Source of the DNA: Chthoniobacter flavus
Lineage (GTDB): Bacteria > Verrucomicrobiota > Verrucomicrobiia > Chthoniobacterales > Chthoniobacteraceae
Reading direction: 5' to 3'
Length of the DNA stretch: 64,000 bases
NCBI GenBank assembly: GCA_945861435.1
Contig: CAMAUX010000017.1
Coordinates: 1-64,000, forward strand
Part shown: positions 45,202 through 55,175 of the stretch, one piece after another
How positions within the stretch are numbered: the first letter of the stretch is position 1
Layout of the letters: every line of letters begins with the position of its first letter
Translations under genes and position numbers: made by a program
The notes under the pieces: model-generated
What the model was told of the DNA's origin: nothing
The model's input: the letters and a program-made list of their open reading frames with translations, nothing else
Database searches by the model: none

Positions 45202-48200
45202 ATGATTCGCAAAATCGCCCCGCCAATCCTCGCTCTGCTCGCGTCTATCCAAGGTCAACCCGCCATCGCGGCGCCACCGACCGTGAAGGACGGCACACCG
45301 GTGACGGTGACGGCGTCGAGCACGCAGCCGGGCAATGACACTTGGAAAGCCGTGGATGGAAGCGAGGGGACGCGTTGGTGTGCGAATGATGCGTCGAAGC
45401 CCCAGTGGCTCCAACTCGCACTCGACGCGCCGCGCACGCTGACAAGCGTCCGAATCGTGTGGGAGGCCAAGCACGCATACCAGCACACCGTCGAGAGTTC
45501 CGCCGACGGCAAGACATGGACGATGCTCGTGGACGCTACGAAGAACAAAAACGAGAGCGTCGATGAGCACGCGCTCAGCGCCAAGGGCGTCCGCTTTTTG
45601 AAGATCACCTGCACGGGTTGCGAAGGCGGCTGGGCGAGCATCCGAGAGGTCACATTGACGGGCGATGGAATCAAGGCTCTCGCACCGACGATGAGCCCGG
45701 ACCAGCTCGCAGCCGCAAAGAAAGGCGAGAACGATCCGAACGATCCCTTCAAGAACGAGGGCAACATCACGCCGAAAATCACGAAGCGCACGCCCCAGGA
45801 GGAGGCTGAGATTTTGAAAGATGCCCAAGCGGCGGAGGGATTCGACATGACGCTCTTCGCCGCACCGCCTGCGGTGAATTATCCCGTCTTCGTTTCCGCG
45901 GCACCAGACGGCACGCTCTACGTCTCCAGCGATGGAAACGGCTCCGTTGAACGCAAGCCGCATCGCGGCCGCATCATCCGCCTTCGCGACACGGACGGCG
46001 ACGGGCGCGCCGACGAGACCAAGGAATTTGTGAAGGACGTGGATTCACCGCGCGGCCTCGTGTGGGATCGCGACCGGCTTTATCTCATCCACCCGCCGGA
46101 CGTCAGCGTTTACATCGATAAGAACCACACCGGCATCGCAACCGAGGAAAAAACGCTCATCAAGGGCATCGCTTTTGGTTTTGCCGATCGTCCGGCGGAC
46201 CACACAACGAATGGCCTCGAGCTCGGCATCGATGGCTGGCTCTACATCGCCGGCGGCGACTTTGGATTCATGGACGCCAGCGGCACCGACGGAAGGCACT
46301 TGCAGCATCGCGGTGGCGGCGTGGTTCGTTTCCGCCCTGACGGCTCCGGGCTGGAACTCGTCTCGCACGGCACACGCAACATTCTCGAGGTCGCAGTCGG
46401 CCCGCTCATGGAAATGTTCGCTCGCGACAACACGAACGACGGCGACGGCTGGGACGTGCGTTTCCATCATTTCACCGGACTCGAAAACCACGGTTATCCC
46501 GTCCTGTACAAAAACTTCCCTGACGAGGAGATCAAACCACTGAACGACTACCGCGGAGGCTCAGGCACCGGCGCGGTCTTCGTCGACGAACCGGGTTTCG
46601 GCAAATGGAACAACGCCCCGCTCACGAACGATTGGGGCACCGGAGCCCTGTGGCATCACAGCGTGAAGCGGCAAGGCGCGACCTATACCGAAACGGAGAA
46701 GCCGGAGCCCTTCATCAAGATGACGCGCCCGACGGATGCCGATGTGGACGCGATGGGCCACGTTTTCGAAGCGAGCTGGAAAGGCGCGACCTTCGGCTGG
46801 GCCGGCCCGGATGTCGGTTACATCGTCCGCGTCACGCCGAAAGGTTTCAAAGCACCCGCCCTGCCGGACTTTGACAGGCTCGATGACGGCGCACTGGTGA
46901 AGCTGCTGGAATCCCCGAGCCACCGTACCCGGCTCGAAGCGCAACGCACGATCCTCAGTCGCGAGGACAAGGCCGCCACCCGCAGCCTTCTGCTCGCGCT
47001 CGCCGGCGATCCATCAAAGCCGCTCGCCACGCGTGTCGCCGCGCTCTACGGCGTCTCGCAGCGCAATGTGAGCGCGCCCGATGCGGCGAACATCAACGCC
47101 GTCGCAGCACTCGCGAGCGAGGCGTCGATTCAGCCCTTCATTCTGCTCGCACTCGGGGACTCCGGACTCGCTACGAAACAGCCGTCCACGTCCCTCGTGC
47201 CCGCCTCACTCTTCAGCGGGGGACTGAAAAGCAGCGATCCACAAACGCGCCTGAATGCCGTCATCGGCGCCACACGCCAGCGTATCACTGCACTCGCGCC
47301 TGAAATGGCGGCGCTGCTTGGCGACCGCGACGATGTGATCGTCCACACCGTCCAGCGCGCACTCGCGATGCTGAACACGCACGACGCCTGCTTCGCCATC
47401 GTGGACGATGCGAATGCGCAGACGCAAACCCGCGACAGTGCGCTGCGTTCGTTGCGCATGATGCATTCCATGCAAGTCGTGGACGGCCTGGTCAAACGGC
47501 TCGCCAGCACACAGAGCATCGAGGCTCGCATGGGCATCCTGAACGCACTCTGCCGACTCCATTTCACCGAGGGAAAATGGGAGGGGAATAGCTGGGGCAC
47601 CCGCCCGGACTACCGCGGGCCCTACTACCAGCCCGAAGCATGGAGCGAGACGGGCAAGATTGCGTCAGTGCTCAAGTCCACACTCGCCAGCGCTCCTCCG
47701 GAGGAAGCCGCGTTCCTTGTCAGCGAACTGAACCGCAACCGCATTCAGTTTAGCGAAGCACTCCAGCGCATCCTCGCGCTCGCGAAGTCGGATGCAAAAG
47801 CGATTCCGGATCTTGCCACGCAGCTCGCCGGCGCGGATGCGATTCCGGGTGAAGCCGTACCGCTGCTGATCCAGGCGGCACAGTCCAAGGAGTTCAACGC
47901 TGGCACGATTTCGCAAGCCATCACAGCGCTTGCGAAGGTGGACAGCGCCGAAGGAGCGCTCGCCTCACTGGAAGGAATCGCACGCCTTGCCGGCATGGCC
48001 GCCTCGGGCAAGGAGCGCGATGCCGGGCGCAACGCCTTTCTCAATACGCCGAAGCTGGAAAATCACCATCAAATGCTCGAAGGCATCGCTGAGAAAATGG
48101 AAGGAAAGCTCTCGGTCTGGGCGGACGCCGCGCTGCTCACACTCAGCGCCCGCAAGACCGGCGCACCCGAGCCGCGCGAACTTTCCGCCAAGGCCCTCGA

Positions 48201-48858
48201 CAGCGGCTGGCAGAATCCGAAGCGCCGCGCACAAATTCTCCGCGCTGCCGGTGAGATCAAACACAATGCCTACGCGGACAGGATCCTTGCGGCACTCGAC
48301 GATCCCGACAAAGCCGTCGCCGACGAGGCGAAGAGCGCCGCGGGCAAGATGAGGCTCGCAAAGCGCGCCAAGGATACCGGGCCGCTCATTGGCACCCTTC
48401 AGGTGAAGGACGTCATCGCGCAGGTTTTGCAAACCAAGGGCGACATCGCACTCGGCGAGCAACTTTTCTCACGGCAGACATGCGTCGCGTGCCACACCGC
48501 TTCGCAGGACCAGCCACAAAAGGGCCCGTACCTCGGCAACATCGCGCAGACCTACAAACGCGCCGATCTGGCGGAGAACATCCTCGACCCGAACAAGACC
48601 ATCGCGCAGGGATTCATCACGAACGTCTTCACGCTGAAGAACGGCGAGGCGACCATGGGGTTCGTCGTGCGCGAGGGCGCGGACAAGGTCACCATTCGCA
48701 ACGTCGCTGCTCAGGAGTCGACCCACGACATCAAGGACATCGTGAAACGCGAGACGCTGCCCACCTCCATCATGCCTCCCGGCCTCGTGAACAATCTCAC
48801 CGTCCGCGAGTTCTCGAGCCTGCTCGACTACCTCGAGGCGCTGGCTGCTAAGAAGTAG
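45202..48858 (+). CDS. PVC-type CxxCH heme protein with F5/8C, beta-propeller and HEAT repeats
   Basis: The ATG at 45202 gives 1218 residues and a signal peptide (KIAPPILALLASIQGQPAIA). In order: an F5/8-type-C (discoidin) carbohydrate-binding domain about 25-155 (VTVTASSTQPGNDTWKAVDG, WLQLALDAPRTLTSVRIVWE); a membrane-bound-dehydrogenase-like beta-propeller about 205-560 (FVSAAPDGTLYVSSDGNGSV, RGLVWDRDRLYLIHPPDV, NGLELGIDGWLYIAGGDFGF); a helical HEAT-repeat region to about 1070; and a C-terminal heme domain with CVACH (1094-1098), of the Pirellula/Verrucomicrobium type. Such proteins are thought to oxidise sugars and pass electrons to heme. It is 229 bp downstream of the DUF1501 gene, possibly under its own promoter. 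Confidence 0.9.
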   Translation: MIRKIAPPILALLASIQGQPAIAAPPTVKDGTPVTVTASSTQPGNDTWKAVDGSEGTRWCANDASKPQWLQLALDAPRTLTSVRIVWEAKHAYQHTVESSADGKTWTMLVDATKNKNESVDEHALSAKGVRFLKITCTGCEGGWASIREVTLTGDGIKALAPTMSPDQLAAAKKGENDPNDPFKNEGNITPKITKRTPQEEAEILKDAQAAEGFDMTLFAAPPAVNYPVFVSAAPDGTLYVSSDGNGSVERKPHRGRIIRLRDTDGDGRADETKEFVKDVDSPRGLVWDRDRLYLIHPPDVSVYIDKNHTGIATEEKTLIKGIAFGFADRPADHTTNGLELGIDGWLYIAGGDFGFMDASGTDGRHLQHRGGGVVRFRPDGSGLELVSHGTRNILEVAVGPLMEMFARDNTNDGDGWDVRFHHFTGLENHGYPVLYKNFPDEEIKPLNDYRGGSGTGAVFVDEPGFGKWNNAPLTNDWGTGALWHHSVKRQGATYTETEKPEPFIKMTRPTDADVDAMGHVFEASWKGATFGWAGPDVGYIVRVTPKGFKAPALPDFDRLDDGALVKLLESPSHRTRLEAQRTILSREDKAATRSLLLALAGDPSKPLATRVAALYGVSQRNVSAPDAANINAVAALASEASIQPFILLALGDSGLATKQPSTSLVPASLFSGGLKSSDPQTRLNAVIGATRQRITALAPEMAALLGDRDDVIVHTVQRALAMLNTHDACFAIVDDANAQTQTRDSALRSLRMMHSMQVVDGLVKRLASTQSIEARMGILNALCRLHFTEGKWEGNSWGTRPDYRGPYYQPEAWSETGKIASVLKSTLASAPPEEAAFLVSELNRNRIQFSEALQRILALAKSDAKAIPDLATQLAGADAIPGEAVPLLIQAAQSKEFNAGTISQAITALAKVDSAEGALASLEGIARLAGMAASGKERDAGRNAFLNTPKLENHHQMLEGIAEKMEGKLSVWADAALLTLSARKTGAPEPRELSAKALDSGWQNPKRRAQILRAAGEIKHNAYADRILAALDDPDKAVADEAKSAAGKMRLAKRAKDTGPLIGTLQVKDVIAQVLQTKGDIALGEQLFSRQTCVACHTASQDQPQKGPYLGNIAQTYKRADLAENILDPNKTIAQGFITNVFTLKNGEATMGFVVREGADKVTIRNVAAQESTHDIKDIVKRETLPTSIMPPGLVNNLTVREFSSLLDYLEALAAKK

Positions 48859-49315
48859 CGAAGATCATTCCTGTCCATTGCGGAGGTCTTGATCGACCAA
48901 CGGCCAATCGCATTGTCAGCAGGTGATGACCGCAGTCCGCAACGCGAGCGCAGGGAGCGACCGGATATCGTTTTCCACGCGGTGCGCCCCGGCATGGGGC
49001 GCGAAAACAACCACAATGACATGAAAGTTTCCAGAGCAGGGAGCGCCACGTGTCATAGCAACGCCCCATCCCATCAAACCGTGCAGTTGGTTTTTCGGCT
49101 CCTCGTTCAACTGGCTGAGTGAAAGCTCACATAGGAAAGTCTATGAAAGGGATCGATGAACAGCCCCCGCCCTCTCCAGGCTCCGGTCCGCTCTCCCTCC
49201 GTTCCCGGTGCACCCGACGAATAAGCAGCCAGATCTTGTTAAGATGGTTGGGCCGGACCGGGTGACATCGATTGACCCCATGAATGCGTTGAAGCAAGGC
49301 ATCCGCTGAACCCGC
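48859..49315. other. Intergenic region with one strong stem-loop
   Basis: No gene is recognised. GCGCCCC (48984-48990) and GGGGCGC (48996-49002) form a perfect 7-bp stem with a 5-base loop, about 125 bp after the heme-protein stop. The flanks are not T-rich on either strand, so it is a candidate transcript-end or processing structure rather than a classical terminator. The short open frames here match no family I know. Confidence 0.4.
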
Positions 49316-50479
49316 ATGGAAGATTTGAGGATTGTGCTTCACCCACCTACACAGGCCCGTCGCTTGAAAACGAAAGCACTTGGGAGCGTCCTTCCTCTCA
49401 TTTTTGCATGCGCCAGATTCACCGCTGGAGCGAGCCCGTTGATTGAGGTGAGTCCGGTTGTTGTTGCCGTGGAGCGAAAAGGGATCACCGGCGCGGGATG
49501 GGCGGTTCCGATGGGGGCACAGGAATCAGGGAGGATTGCGCTGTGCTATCCAAACCATCCGGATGATTTCGGCGCTTCCGCTGGCACTGGCGCCGCTCTT
49601 TCCTTCGACAATGGGCGCACGTGGACAGCCGAGAGAGATGACTGGCCCCTGCCCGGAATGGCGGACCTATGGATTGACCGTCTTCGCGATGGGAGACTCG
49701 TTGCCCTGGGGATCCGCTGGCTTCCAGATCCGAAGCGGCGCGGGGAAATCACATCCGCTGAAGTACCCCGGAATCCTTGGAAGACCGCCTTTTCGGACGA
49801 TGGCAAAAGCTGGAATGTCACGGAGTGTGCTGTGTCCTGTCCGCAAGAATACGGGGTCATCGCCCGACCGCTGCCCCGCATTTTCGAGGGCGCAGACGGC
49901 GCGCTTTACATGCCCGCCTACGCATGGGCGAAGACCGGCAACCGGTCTCTTTTGCTGCGCTCCGCGGACCATGGCAGGAGTTGGTTTGTTCGGTCGGTCA
50001 TCACCTCCGCCGCCGATATGGTGAAGGCTGGCGCAGTGGTGACAACGCCCTGGCTTGAGACGAGCGTTTCGCCGGCAGCCGATGGCTCGTGGGTTGCAGT
50101 GATCCGCACAGGAAGCAACGAGACCGCCAGCTTGGTGACTGCCCGATCTTCAGATGAAGGACTGACTTGGTCGTTGGCCGGAAAGGTTCTTGCAGGGCCG
50201 GCTCAAGAGCCAGTCACGGGAAAGTTACCGGGGTTGCTGCTCATGCCTGGCGGCCCTTTGGTTCTTCTGAGCGCGCACACGAAGCGCGGTTGCTTTTTGC
50301 ACCTGTCAATCGACGGCACGGGCAGGGAATGGACCGAGGGTCAACTCGTGACGCGTATCACGGGAGGCAACACGTCGATGCTCCCCCTCGAAGGCGACCG
50401 TCTTCTGGTGTTCACTCCAGCGAATGGGCGCATCAACTGCTGGGCTGTAAGGCTTCTTTCTGGCGGTCCGCGGCCCTGA
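49316..50479 (+). CDS. Exported BNR/Asp-box sialidase-like protein
   Basis: The 387-residue product starts at ATG 49316. A long basic N-region is followed by the hydrophobic GSVLPLIFACARFTAGAS. It contains four Asp-boxes of the S-x-D-x-G-x-T/S-W type: SFDNGRTW, SDDGKSW, SADHGRSW and SSDEGLTW, spaced as in six-bladed sialidase propellers. RIALCYPNHPDDFG, ARPLPRIFEGADGALYMP and GNTSMLPLEGDRLLVF resemble the exo-sialidase superfamily. Whether the arginine triad and the nucleophile of true sialidases are present is not certain, so the substrate is open. It converges on a DUF1501 gene. Confidence 0.8.
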   Translation: MEDLRIVLHPPTQARRLKTKALGSVLPLIFACARFTAGASPLIEVSPVVVAVERKGITGAGWAVPMGAQESGRIALCYPNHPDDFGASAGTGAALSFDNGRTWTAERDDWPLPGMADLWIDRLRDGRLVALGIRWLPDPKRRGEITSAEVPRNPWKTAFSDDGKSWNVTECAVSCPQEYGVIARPLPRIFEGADGALYMPAYAWAKTGNRSLLLRSADHGRSWFVRSVITSAADMVKAGAVVTTPWLETSVSPAADGSWVAVIRTGSNETASLVTARSSDEGLTWSLAGKVLAGPAQEPVTGKLPGLLLMPGGPLVLLSAHTKRGCFLHLSIDGTGREWTEGQLVTRITGGNTSMLPLEGDRLLVFTPANGRINCWAVRLLSGGPRP

Positions 50480-50511
50480 GGGCCTCACGGTCGCATTTGT
50501 GCGGCAAGGAC

Positions 50512-51789
50512 TCACGCAAACAACTCGACCACCGGCTTGCCCTTGTCCGCCACGGTGAAGGGCCGGCCGGAGGGGGAGTGTTCGATGTGCTGCAGGTCGA
50601 TGCCCATGGCTTGCGCGATGGTCGCGTTGCAGTCCTGCATGGTGACAGGCTTCTCCGCGACACGTTCGCCGATCTCGTCGGACTTACCGTGGACGTAGCC
50701 CCCCTTCATACCCGCCCCAGCGAGCCACCAGGTGAAGACACCGGGATGATGTCCGCGGCCCGCGGTGACGCTGCTGATTTGCGGTGTGCGCCCAAACTCG
50801 GTGGCCATGACGACGAGCGTGCTGGCGAGCAGGCCCCGCTGGTGCAGGTCTTCGAGCAGGGCCGCCATCGTCTGGTCCGTGGTGGGCACCATGTTCTCCA
50901 TCGATTTGATCTGATCGTTGTGCGTGTCCCAGTTGTGCGCGTCCTCGACTTCGATGAATCGCACGCCGCTTTCCACGAGCCGCCGCGCGAGGAGGCAGCC
51001 TTTGCCAAACGTGTGCGTGCCATAAGCCGCCTGCGTCTTTTTGTCCTCCCGCGAAATGTCGAACACCTTCAGGTCCTCGCTCTTCATCAGCGCGGCGGCG
51101 TCCCGCTGCACTTTCAAATAAGCGGCGGCATCGCGATGCGGAGTCTGCTGCACGAACCGCCCGCCCACCGACTCCGCAAGAGCGATGCGCCGCGCGAAGT
51201 CCGACTCCGCGACCTTCGCAGGTAACGCGGAATTCTGCAGGCCCGCTCCAGGATCCATGATGGGCAGTGGCGCGAGGTGCGTGGGCATGTAGCCGCTGCG
51301 CGGATGCTGCGGACTGCCGTTGATAAGAATGTTTCCCGGCAGCACGGCATTTCCGGAACCGAGCAGTTTCACCGCCCACGCTCCGAGCGACGGATGCGTG
51401 ATGGTCGGTGTCATGAAGTAATTCGTGTGCGCGAGATAAGTGCCGCGATCATGGATGCCCTGCGTGGAACTCATCGAGCGCACGAGCGAGACGTGGTGCA
51501 TCTGCTTCGCCATGCGCGGAAACCACTCTGAAACCTGCACGCCATCCGCGCTGGTCGCGATCGCCTGCACGCCCCCCATCTCGGGCTTTCCGGGCTTCGG
51601 ATCGAAGGTGTCGATGTGCGAGATTCCGCCGCGCATGTAGAGGAAGATCACGCTCTTCGCCTTGCCGCCGACTTTGCCCTCGGCCGCGTGCAGTCTGCCA
51701 GACCCAGGCAGCAAACTGACGCCGAAAACAGCCTTCGAAAAGCGCTCCAAGAACGCTCGCCGGCCGATGTCTTTGAGGATCGATTTCAT
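50512..51789 (-). CDS. Exported DUF1501 protein (module 2)
   Basis: The 425-residue product has a twin-arginine leader (IGRRAFLERFSKAVFGVSLL). DUF1501 segments follow: KSVIFLYMRGGISHIDTFDP, QVSEWFPRMAKQMHHVSLVR, GVRFIEVEDAHNWDTHNDQI, STLVVMATEFGRTPQISS and AGRGHHPGVFTWWLAGAGMK, ending with a variable tail that includes MQDCNATIAQAMGIDLQHIE. Metal-type His and Asp positions match the copy at 43599 in order. It is transcribed last in the run sigma, anti-sigma-like protein, DUF1549/DUF1553, DUF1501, starting 19 bp after the cytochrome stop. Confidence 0.92.
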   Translation of the reverse strand: MKSILKDIGRRAFLERFSKAVFGVSLLPGSGRLHAAEGKVGGKAKSVIFLYMRGGISHIDTFDPKPGKPEMGGVQAIATSADGVQVSEWFPRMAKQMHHVSLVRSMSSTQGIHDRGTYLAHTNYFMTPTITHPSLGAWAVKLLGSGNAVLPGNILINGSPQHPRSGYMPTHLAPLPIMDPGAGLQNSALPAKVAESDFARRIALAESVGGRFVQQTPHRDAAAYLKVQRDAAALMKSEDLKVFDISREDKKTQAAYGTHTFGKGCLLARRLVESGVRFIEVEDAHNWDTHNDQIKSMENMVPTTDQTMAALLEDLHQRGLLASTLVVMATEFGRTPQISSVTAGRGHHPGVFTWWLAGAGMKGGYVHGKSDEIGERVAEKPVTMQDCNATIAQAMGIDLQHIEHSPSGRPFTVADKGKPVVELFA

Positions 51790-51808
51790 GGGGTGATGGA
51801 AGGTGGGT

Positions 51809-54172
51809 TCACTGATTGAAAAGAAACTCCGGCGAGTTCAGCAGGGCCCAGAGGAGGTCTGGCTCGGGAGTCGCACTCCCTTTCGTCAACATCGCCGCCT
51901 CCGCGACTTCCTCCGCCGTCGCCGAGCGGACAAGGATCGCCCGGTAAATGAGCTGCGTGCGCTGTTCGCCCGCCGCCTTGGTCTCGGAGAGCTCATGACG
52001 CAGAAACGAATCCTCCCCCAGCACGTGGGCTGTCAGCTCGCCGTTCATCAGCGCGAGCGAGTGCGTGGTGTTCGGGTCCCGGTTGAACGCGTCGATCTCA
52101 CGCCGATCCGACTGGCCGAACTGACGCAGAAAATGCCCCTGCGGCAATGGCAGCGGCGTCTCCGATGCGCGAATGAAAGTGCGCGGCAGTGATTTCCAGC
52201 GCGGATCGGTTTCCTTGGTCTCGGCATCCCCATCGGCTTGCAGATCCATCCCCTTCATGTCGGAGCCGGGGATTTCCTTGTTCTGCTTCGCATGCAACGC
52301 CAGCAGCCGCTTCACCTCTTTTTCGTCGCCTCCAGCCTTGGCCGCGGCCAGTTCCTTTTGCTGCTCCGCACGGCGCAGACTGAGTTCCCGCCCCCGGGTG
52401 TGTTCGGCAAGGTCGATGCGAGCCTGCGCGATGATTTCGTCCGCAGTCATCACTGTGAGCTTCTTCAGGCGCTTTGGATCCAGCTTGCCTCCATAACGAA
52501 ATCCGGACTTTCGTTCATCAACGTCCTTTGCGAGCAGGACGAGATGGGAATCCCAGATCTGCTCCGCCGACAGGCGCCGCAGTTGCGGCCCGCGCAGCGC
52601 AAATGCCGCTGCAGGCTCGGGTGTCGCGCGCACGGACTCGCTCTGATACAGGCGCGTGTGCAGCAGCACCGCCATGAAAGAGCGCTCATCAAAACGCAGC
52701 CGGATCATCATCTGCGTGAGGAAGTCCATGAGCTCCGCGTGCTCCGGATTGGGCAGCGCCGAGAGACTGTCCACGGGCTCGATCAATCCCATGCCCATGA
52801 CGCGCTTCCACAAACGGTTCGCGATGGTCGTAGCGAACCGGGGATTGCGGGGTGAGGTCATCCATTCCGCGAACGCCTTGCGGCGATTGTCGTCGTGCAT
52901 GCTGGCCTCGTCGCCAAAGAGTGTGCGCGGCTCCACTGATTCACCGCGGAGCGCCGGATCGTAGGCGTAGGTCTCGGGAAACTTCAGTTGCTTGTCCGTG
53001 TCTACTGTCACCCGCTTCAAGGGAGCAATCGTCCCACTCACGCTATCGGCCAGTGCCTTGTCTTTTGGCATCGCGGCCATCTTCTCCTGGATCTCGGAAT
53101 ACTGCCTCACGTTGTAAGGCGAATACCCGCCGGGGTTGCCCAGATTGCTCACGCCAAAGGTGAACGCCACCATCTGGTAGAAATCCTTCTGCGTGATAGG
53201 CTCCAGTGGATGATCGTGGCACTGCGCGCACTCGATCCGCGTGCCCAGAAAAACCCGCGTCATGTTCGACATGTGATCCAGCGGCATCCCGAGATCGCGC
53301 ACATAAAAACCGACCGCGCCGTTTTCCCACAGGCGGCCGCTTGCGGTGACCAACTGCCGCACAAACTCATCATAGGGCATGTGCGAGCGAATCGCGTCTT
53401 TCACCCAGTCGTCGTAGAGTTTGCCCGGCTGGCCGGGGGCAAGTCCGCGCGAGTTGAGGCGGAGCAGGTCGGCCTTCCAGTTGAACATGTGGCTCACGTA
53501 ACCCTCGCTGCCCAGCAGTTCATCGATCAGCTTCCCGCGCTTATCCGCGGCTTTGCTATCAAGGAAGCGCGCGCTCTCTTCCAAGCTCGGGATGCGGCCC
53601 ACGACATCGAGATACACGCGGCGCAGAAATGTCTCATCGCTCGCCGGCGCGTTCAGCTTCGTGCCTTTGGCCACGTGAGATTGATCCACCCGCTTCTGAA
53701 CTTCCGCGCTCAACTGGCGCACATCCGCGCCGGCAAGCGACGCATCGGTCGCCGGCAAAGTCCCCCCGCGATGGTCGAATTGAACCCACGATCCCAGCTT
53801 CGCCCCATCCGCGATCCATTGCCGCAGCATCGCGCGCTCCGCGTCATTCAAAGGCTGCGCACCGCCTTTCAGCGGCGGCATCGTGTCCTCGTCGGTATGC
53901 GGCAGCGACACCCGCTTCAGCAACTCGCTCTCGTCCGGCTTCCCCGGAACGATCACTTCGCCGACGCGGATCCCTTCCGCTGTATCAAGCCGCAGCCTGC
54001 CCTTCGGCTTCGCCTGCTTCTCGCTGTGGCAGCCAAAGCAGTGGTGGTAGAGCACCGGTAGAATGTCTTTGTCGAAACTCGGGGAATCCGCCGCCACGAG
54101 AAGCTGCGCAGCATTGGTCAGCAGCGCGACGACGACGCCGAGACGTGCGGCGGATGGAGGCCTTGCGATCAT
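51809..54172 (-). CDS. Exported DUF1549/DUF1553 cytochrome-like protein (module 2)
   Basis: The 787-residue product has a signal peptide (LGVVVALLTNAAQLLVAAD). A PSCyt1 domain holds CFGCH (45-49). DUF1549 carries a second motif, CAQCH (315-319), in GTRIECAQCHDHPLEPITQK. DUF1553 runs to the end (EWMTSPRNPRFATTIANRLW, KRVMGMGLIEPVDSLSALPN, RLSAEQIWDSHLVLLAKDVD). A charged helical insert near residues 580-640, rich in Lys, Glu and Arg (LRRAEQQKELAAAKAGGDEK), interrupts DUF1553 and is absent from the copy at 41040. It starts 43 bp after the anti-sigma-like gene. Confidence 0.9.
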   Translation of the reverse strand: MIARPPSAARLGVVVALLTNAAQLLVAADSPSFDKDILPVLYHHCFGCHSEKQAKPKGRLRLDTAEGIRVGEVIVPGKPDESELLKRVSLPHTDEDTMPPLKGGAQPLNDAERAMLRQWIADGAKLGSWVQFDHRGGTLPATDASLAGADVRQLSAEVQKRVDQSHVAKGTKLNAPASDETFLRRVYLDVVGRIPSLEESARFLDSKAADKRGKLIDELLGSEGYVSHMFNWKADLLRLNSRGLAPGQPGKLYDDWVKDAIRSHMPYDEFVRQLVTASGRLWENGAVGFYVRDLGMPLDHMSNMTRVFLGTRIECAQCHDHPLEPITQKDFYQMVAFTFGVSNLGNPGGYSPYNVRQYSEIQEKMAAMPKDKALADSVSGTIAPLKRVTVDTDKQLKFPETYAYDPALRGESVEPRTLFGDEASMHDDNRRKAFAEWMTSPRNPRFATTIANRLWKRVMGMGLIEPVDSLSALPNPEHAELMDFLTQMMIRLRFDERSFMAVLLHTRLYQSESVRATPEPAAAFALRGPQLRRLSAEQIWDSHLVLLAKDVDERKSGFRYGGKLDPKRLKKLTVMTADEIIAQARIDLAEHTRGRELSLRRAEQQKELAAAKAGGDEKEVKRLLALHAKQNKEIPGSDMKGMDLQADGDAETKETDPRWKSLPRTFIRASETPLPLPQGHFLRQFGQSDRREIDAFNRDPNTTHSLALMNGELTAHVLGEDSFLRHELSETKAAGEQRTQLIYRAILVRSATAEEVAEAAMLTKGSATPEPDLLWALLNSPEFLFNQ

Positions 54173-54215
54173 GCAGTAATCTGGGGTTTCATATTCTGCC
54201 CAAAGGTTCCTTTGT

Positions 54216-55175
54216 TCACGGTGCAGAAATCTCGGGCCGCCGTGCGATCACGAGCTGCACCTTGTCCGCAAAGTGTCCCACGAAACTATCCCGGCGCTTG
54301 TCCGGCAACTTCGTATCATTCGACATCCCGAGGCGGATCATTAGGTAATCCGTATCCGAAGGCAGCCGCAGTTCATTGCGCACTTTCTGCCAGGTGGCCG
54401 GATCCCGATCCATCAACACCTTGCTGCTGCGTGAGAAAGCGAGCGATTCCGTCGAGAGCACATTGTCCACCTTCACCGTCCCATCGGTCACAACACTCCC
54501 ATCCAGCGCGAAGATCGTCAGCGTGGCACTAAAGCTCTCATCCGCGGGAAACGACACTGCATTGAAAAGAGCCGTCAACTGCACCACCGCGCCGCCGTCC
54601 GCGAACTCACTGCGAATCGGCCGCAGATCCACCAAGTGGAAAACATCGCTGCTGTGGCTCAAGGGAATGCTTTTCCCCTCAGAGTCGCCCCGGAGAAACC
54701 GCAGCATTTTCCCCCCGTCCGCGGGCTGGATTCCCTGCTGCTCGCCCACGATCTCACTGTAGTCTCCGCTCCACCTACCCGCCTCGGTTGGCACACCAAC
54801 CACCAAGGGTGCAGGCCCTGACTCAAAGCCTTCCTGCAAGAGCGTGATCGCCTTCGCCAGTGAAGGCGCGACATACGCCCACGCCACCGATACGCAGAAC
54901 AAACCGAGCACCAACGCCGCCGCGGCCGCGCTGAGAGGACGCCACGAAAGCCAGCCCAGCCACGGCGGCCACATCCGACCCGTCTTGCGCACCGCCTCGG
55001 AATGGATCTGTGCGTACTCGCGTGCCGCGACACCTTGCGTGAGGATTTCCGCGAGCAGGTCGCACGCCTCCGCGTCATGCTCCAGTTGCGCCGAGAGCTC
55101 TCGCACTTCCTGCGGGGTGCAATCGCCCGCCACATAACGGGTGAGCATTTCGCTCAGATGAGTTTCGTCGGTCAT
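54216..55175 (-). CDS. Anti-sigma-like membrane protein with exported domain (module 2)
   Basis: The ATG at 55175 overlaps the sigma stop (ATGA), giving 319 residues; an ATG two codons upstream is possible. A cytoplasmic helical region (HLSEMLTRYVAGDCTPQEVR) precedes one membrane helix (SAAAAALVLGLFCVSVAWAY, near 75-100). An exported domain follows with DGGKMLRFLRGDSEG and SDVFHLVDLRPIR. Helix and blocks match the protein encoded at 26930 (GLFC-SVAWA, GGKMLRF, SDV--LVD-R). No zinc-finger motif is present. It probably holds the ECF sigma inactive until the exported domain binds a signal. Confidence 0.82.
   Translation of the reverse strand: MTDETHLSEMLTRYVAGDCTPQEVRELSAQLEHDAEACDLLAEILTQGVAAREYAQIHSEAVRKTGRMWPPWLGWLSWRPLSAAAAALVLGLFCVSVAWAYVAPSLAKAITLLQEGFESGPAPLVVGVPTEAGRWSGDYSEIVGEQQGIQPADGGKMLRFLRGDSEGKSIPLSHSSDVFHLVDLRPIRSEFADGGAVVQLTALFNAVSFPADESFSATLTIFALDGSVVTDGTVKVDNVLSTESLAFSRSSKVLMDRDPATWQKVRNELRLPSDTDYLMIRLGMSNDTKLPDKRRDSFVGHFADKVQLVIARRPEISAP

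Noticed and set aside
48889-49342. Short frames between the heme protein and the sialidase-like gene
   Set aside because: No frame resembles a known protein and the composition is not gene-like; only the stem-loop is reported.
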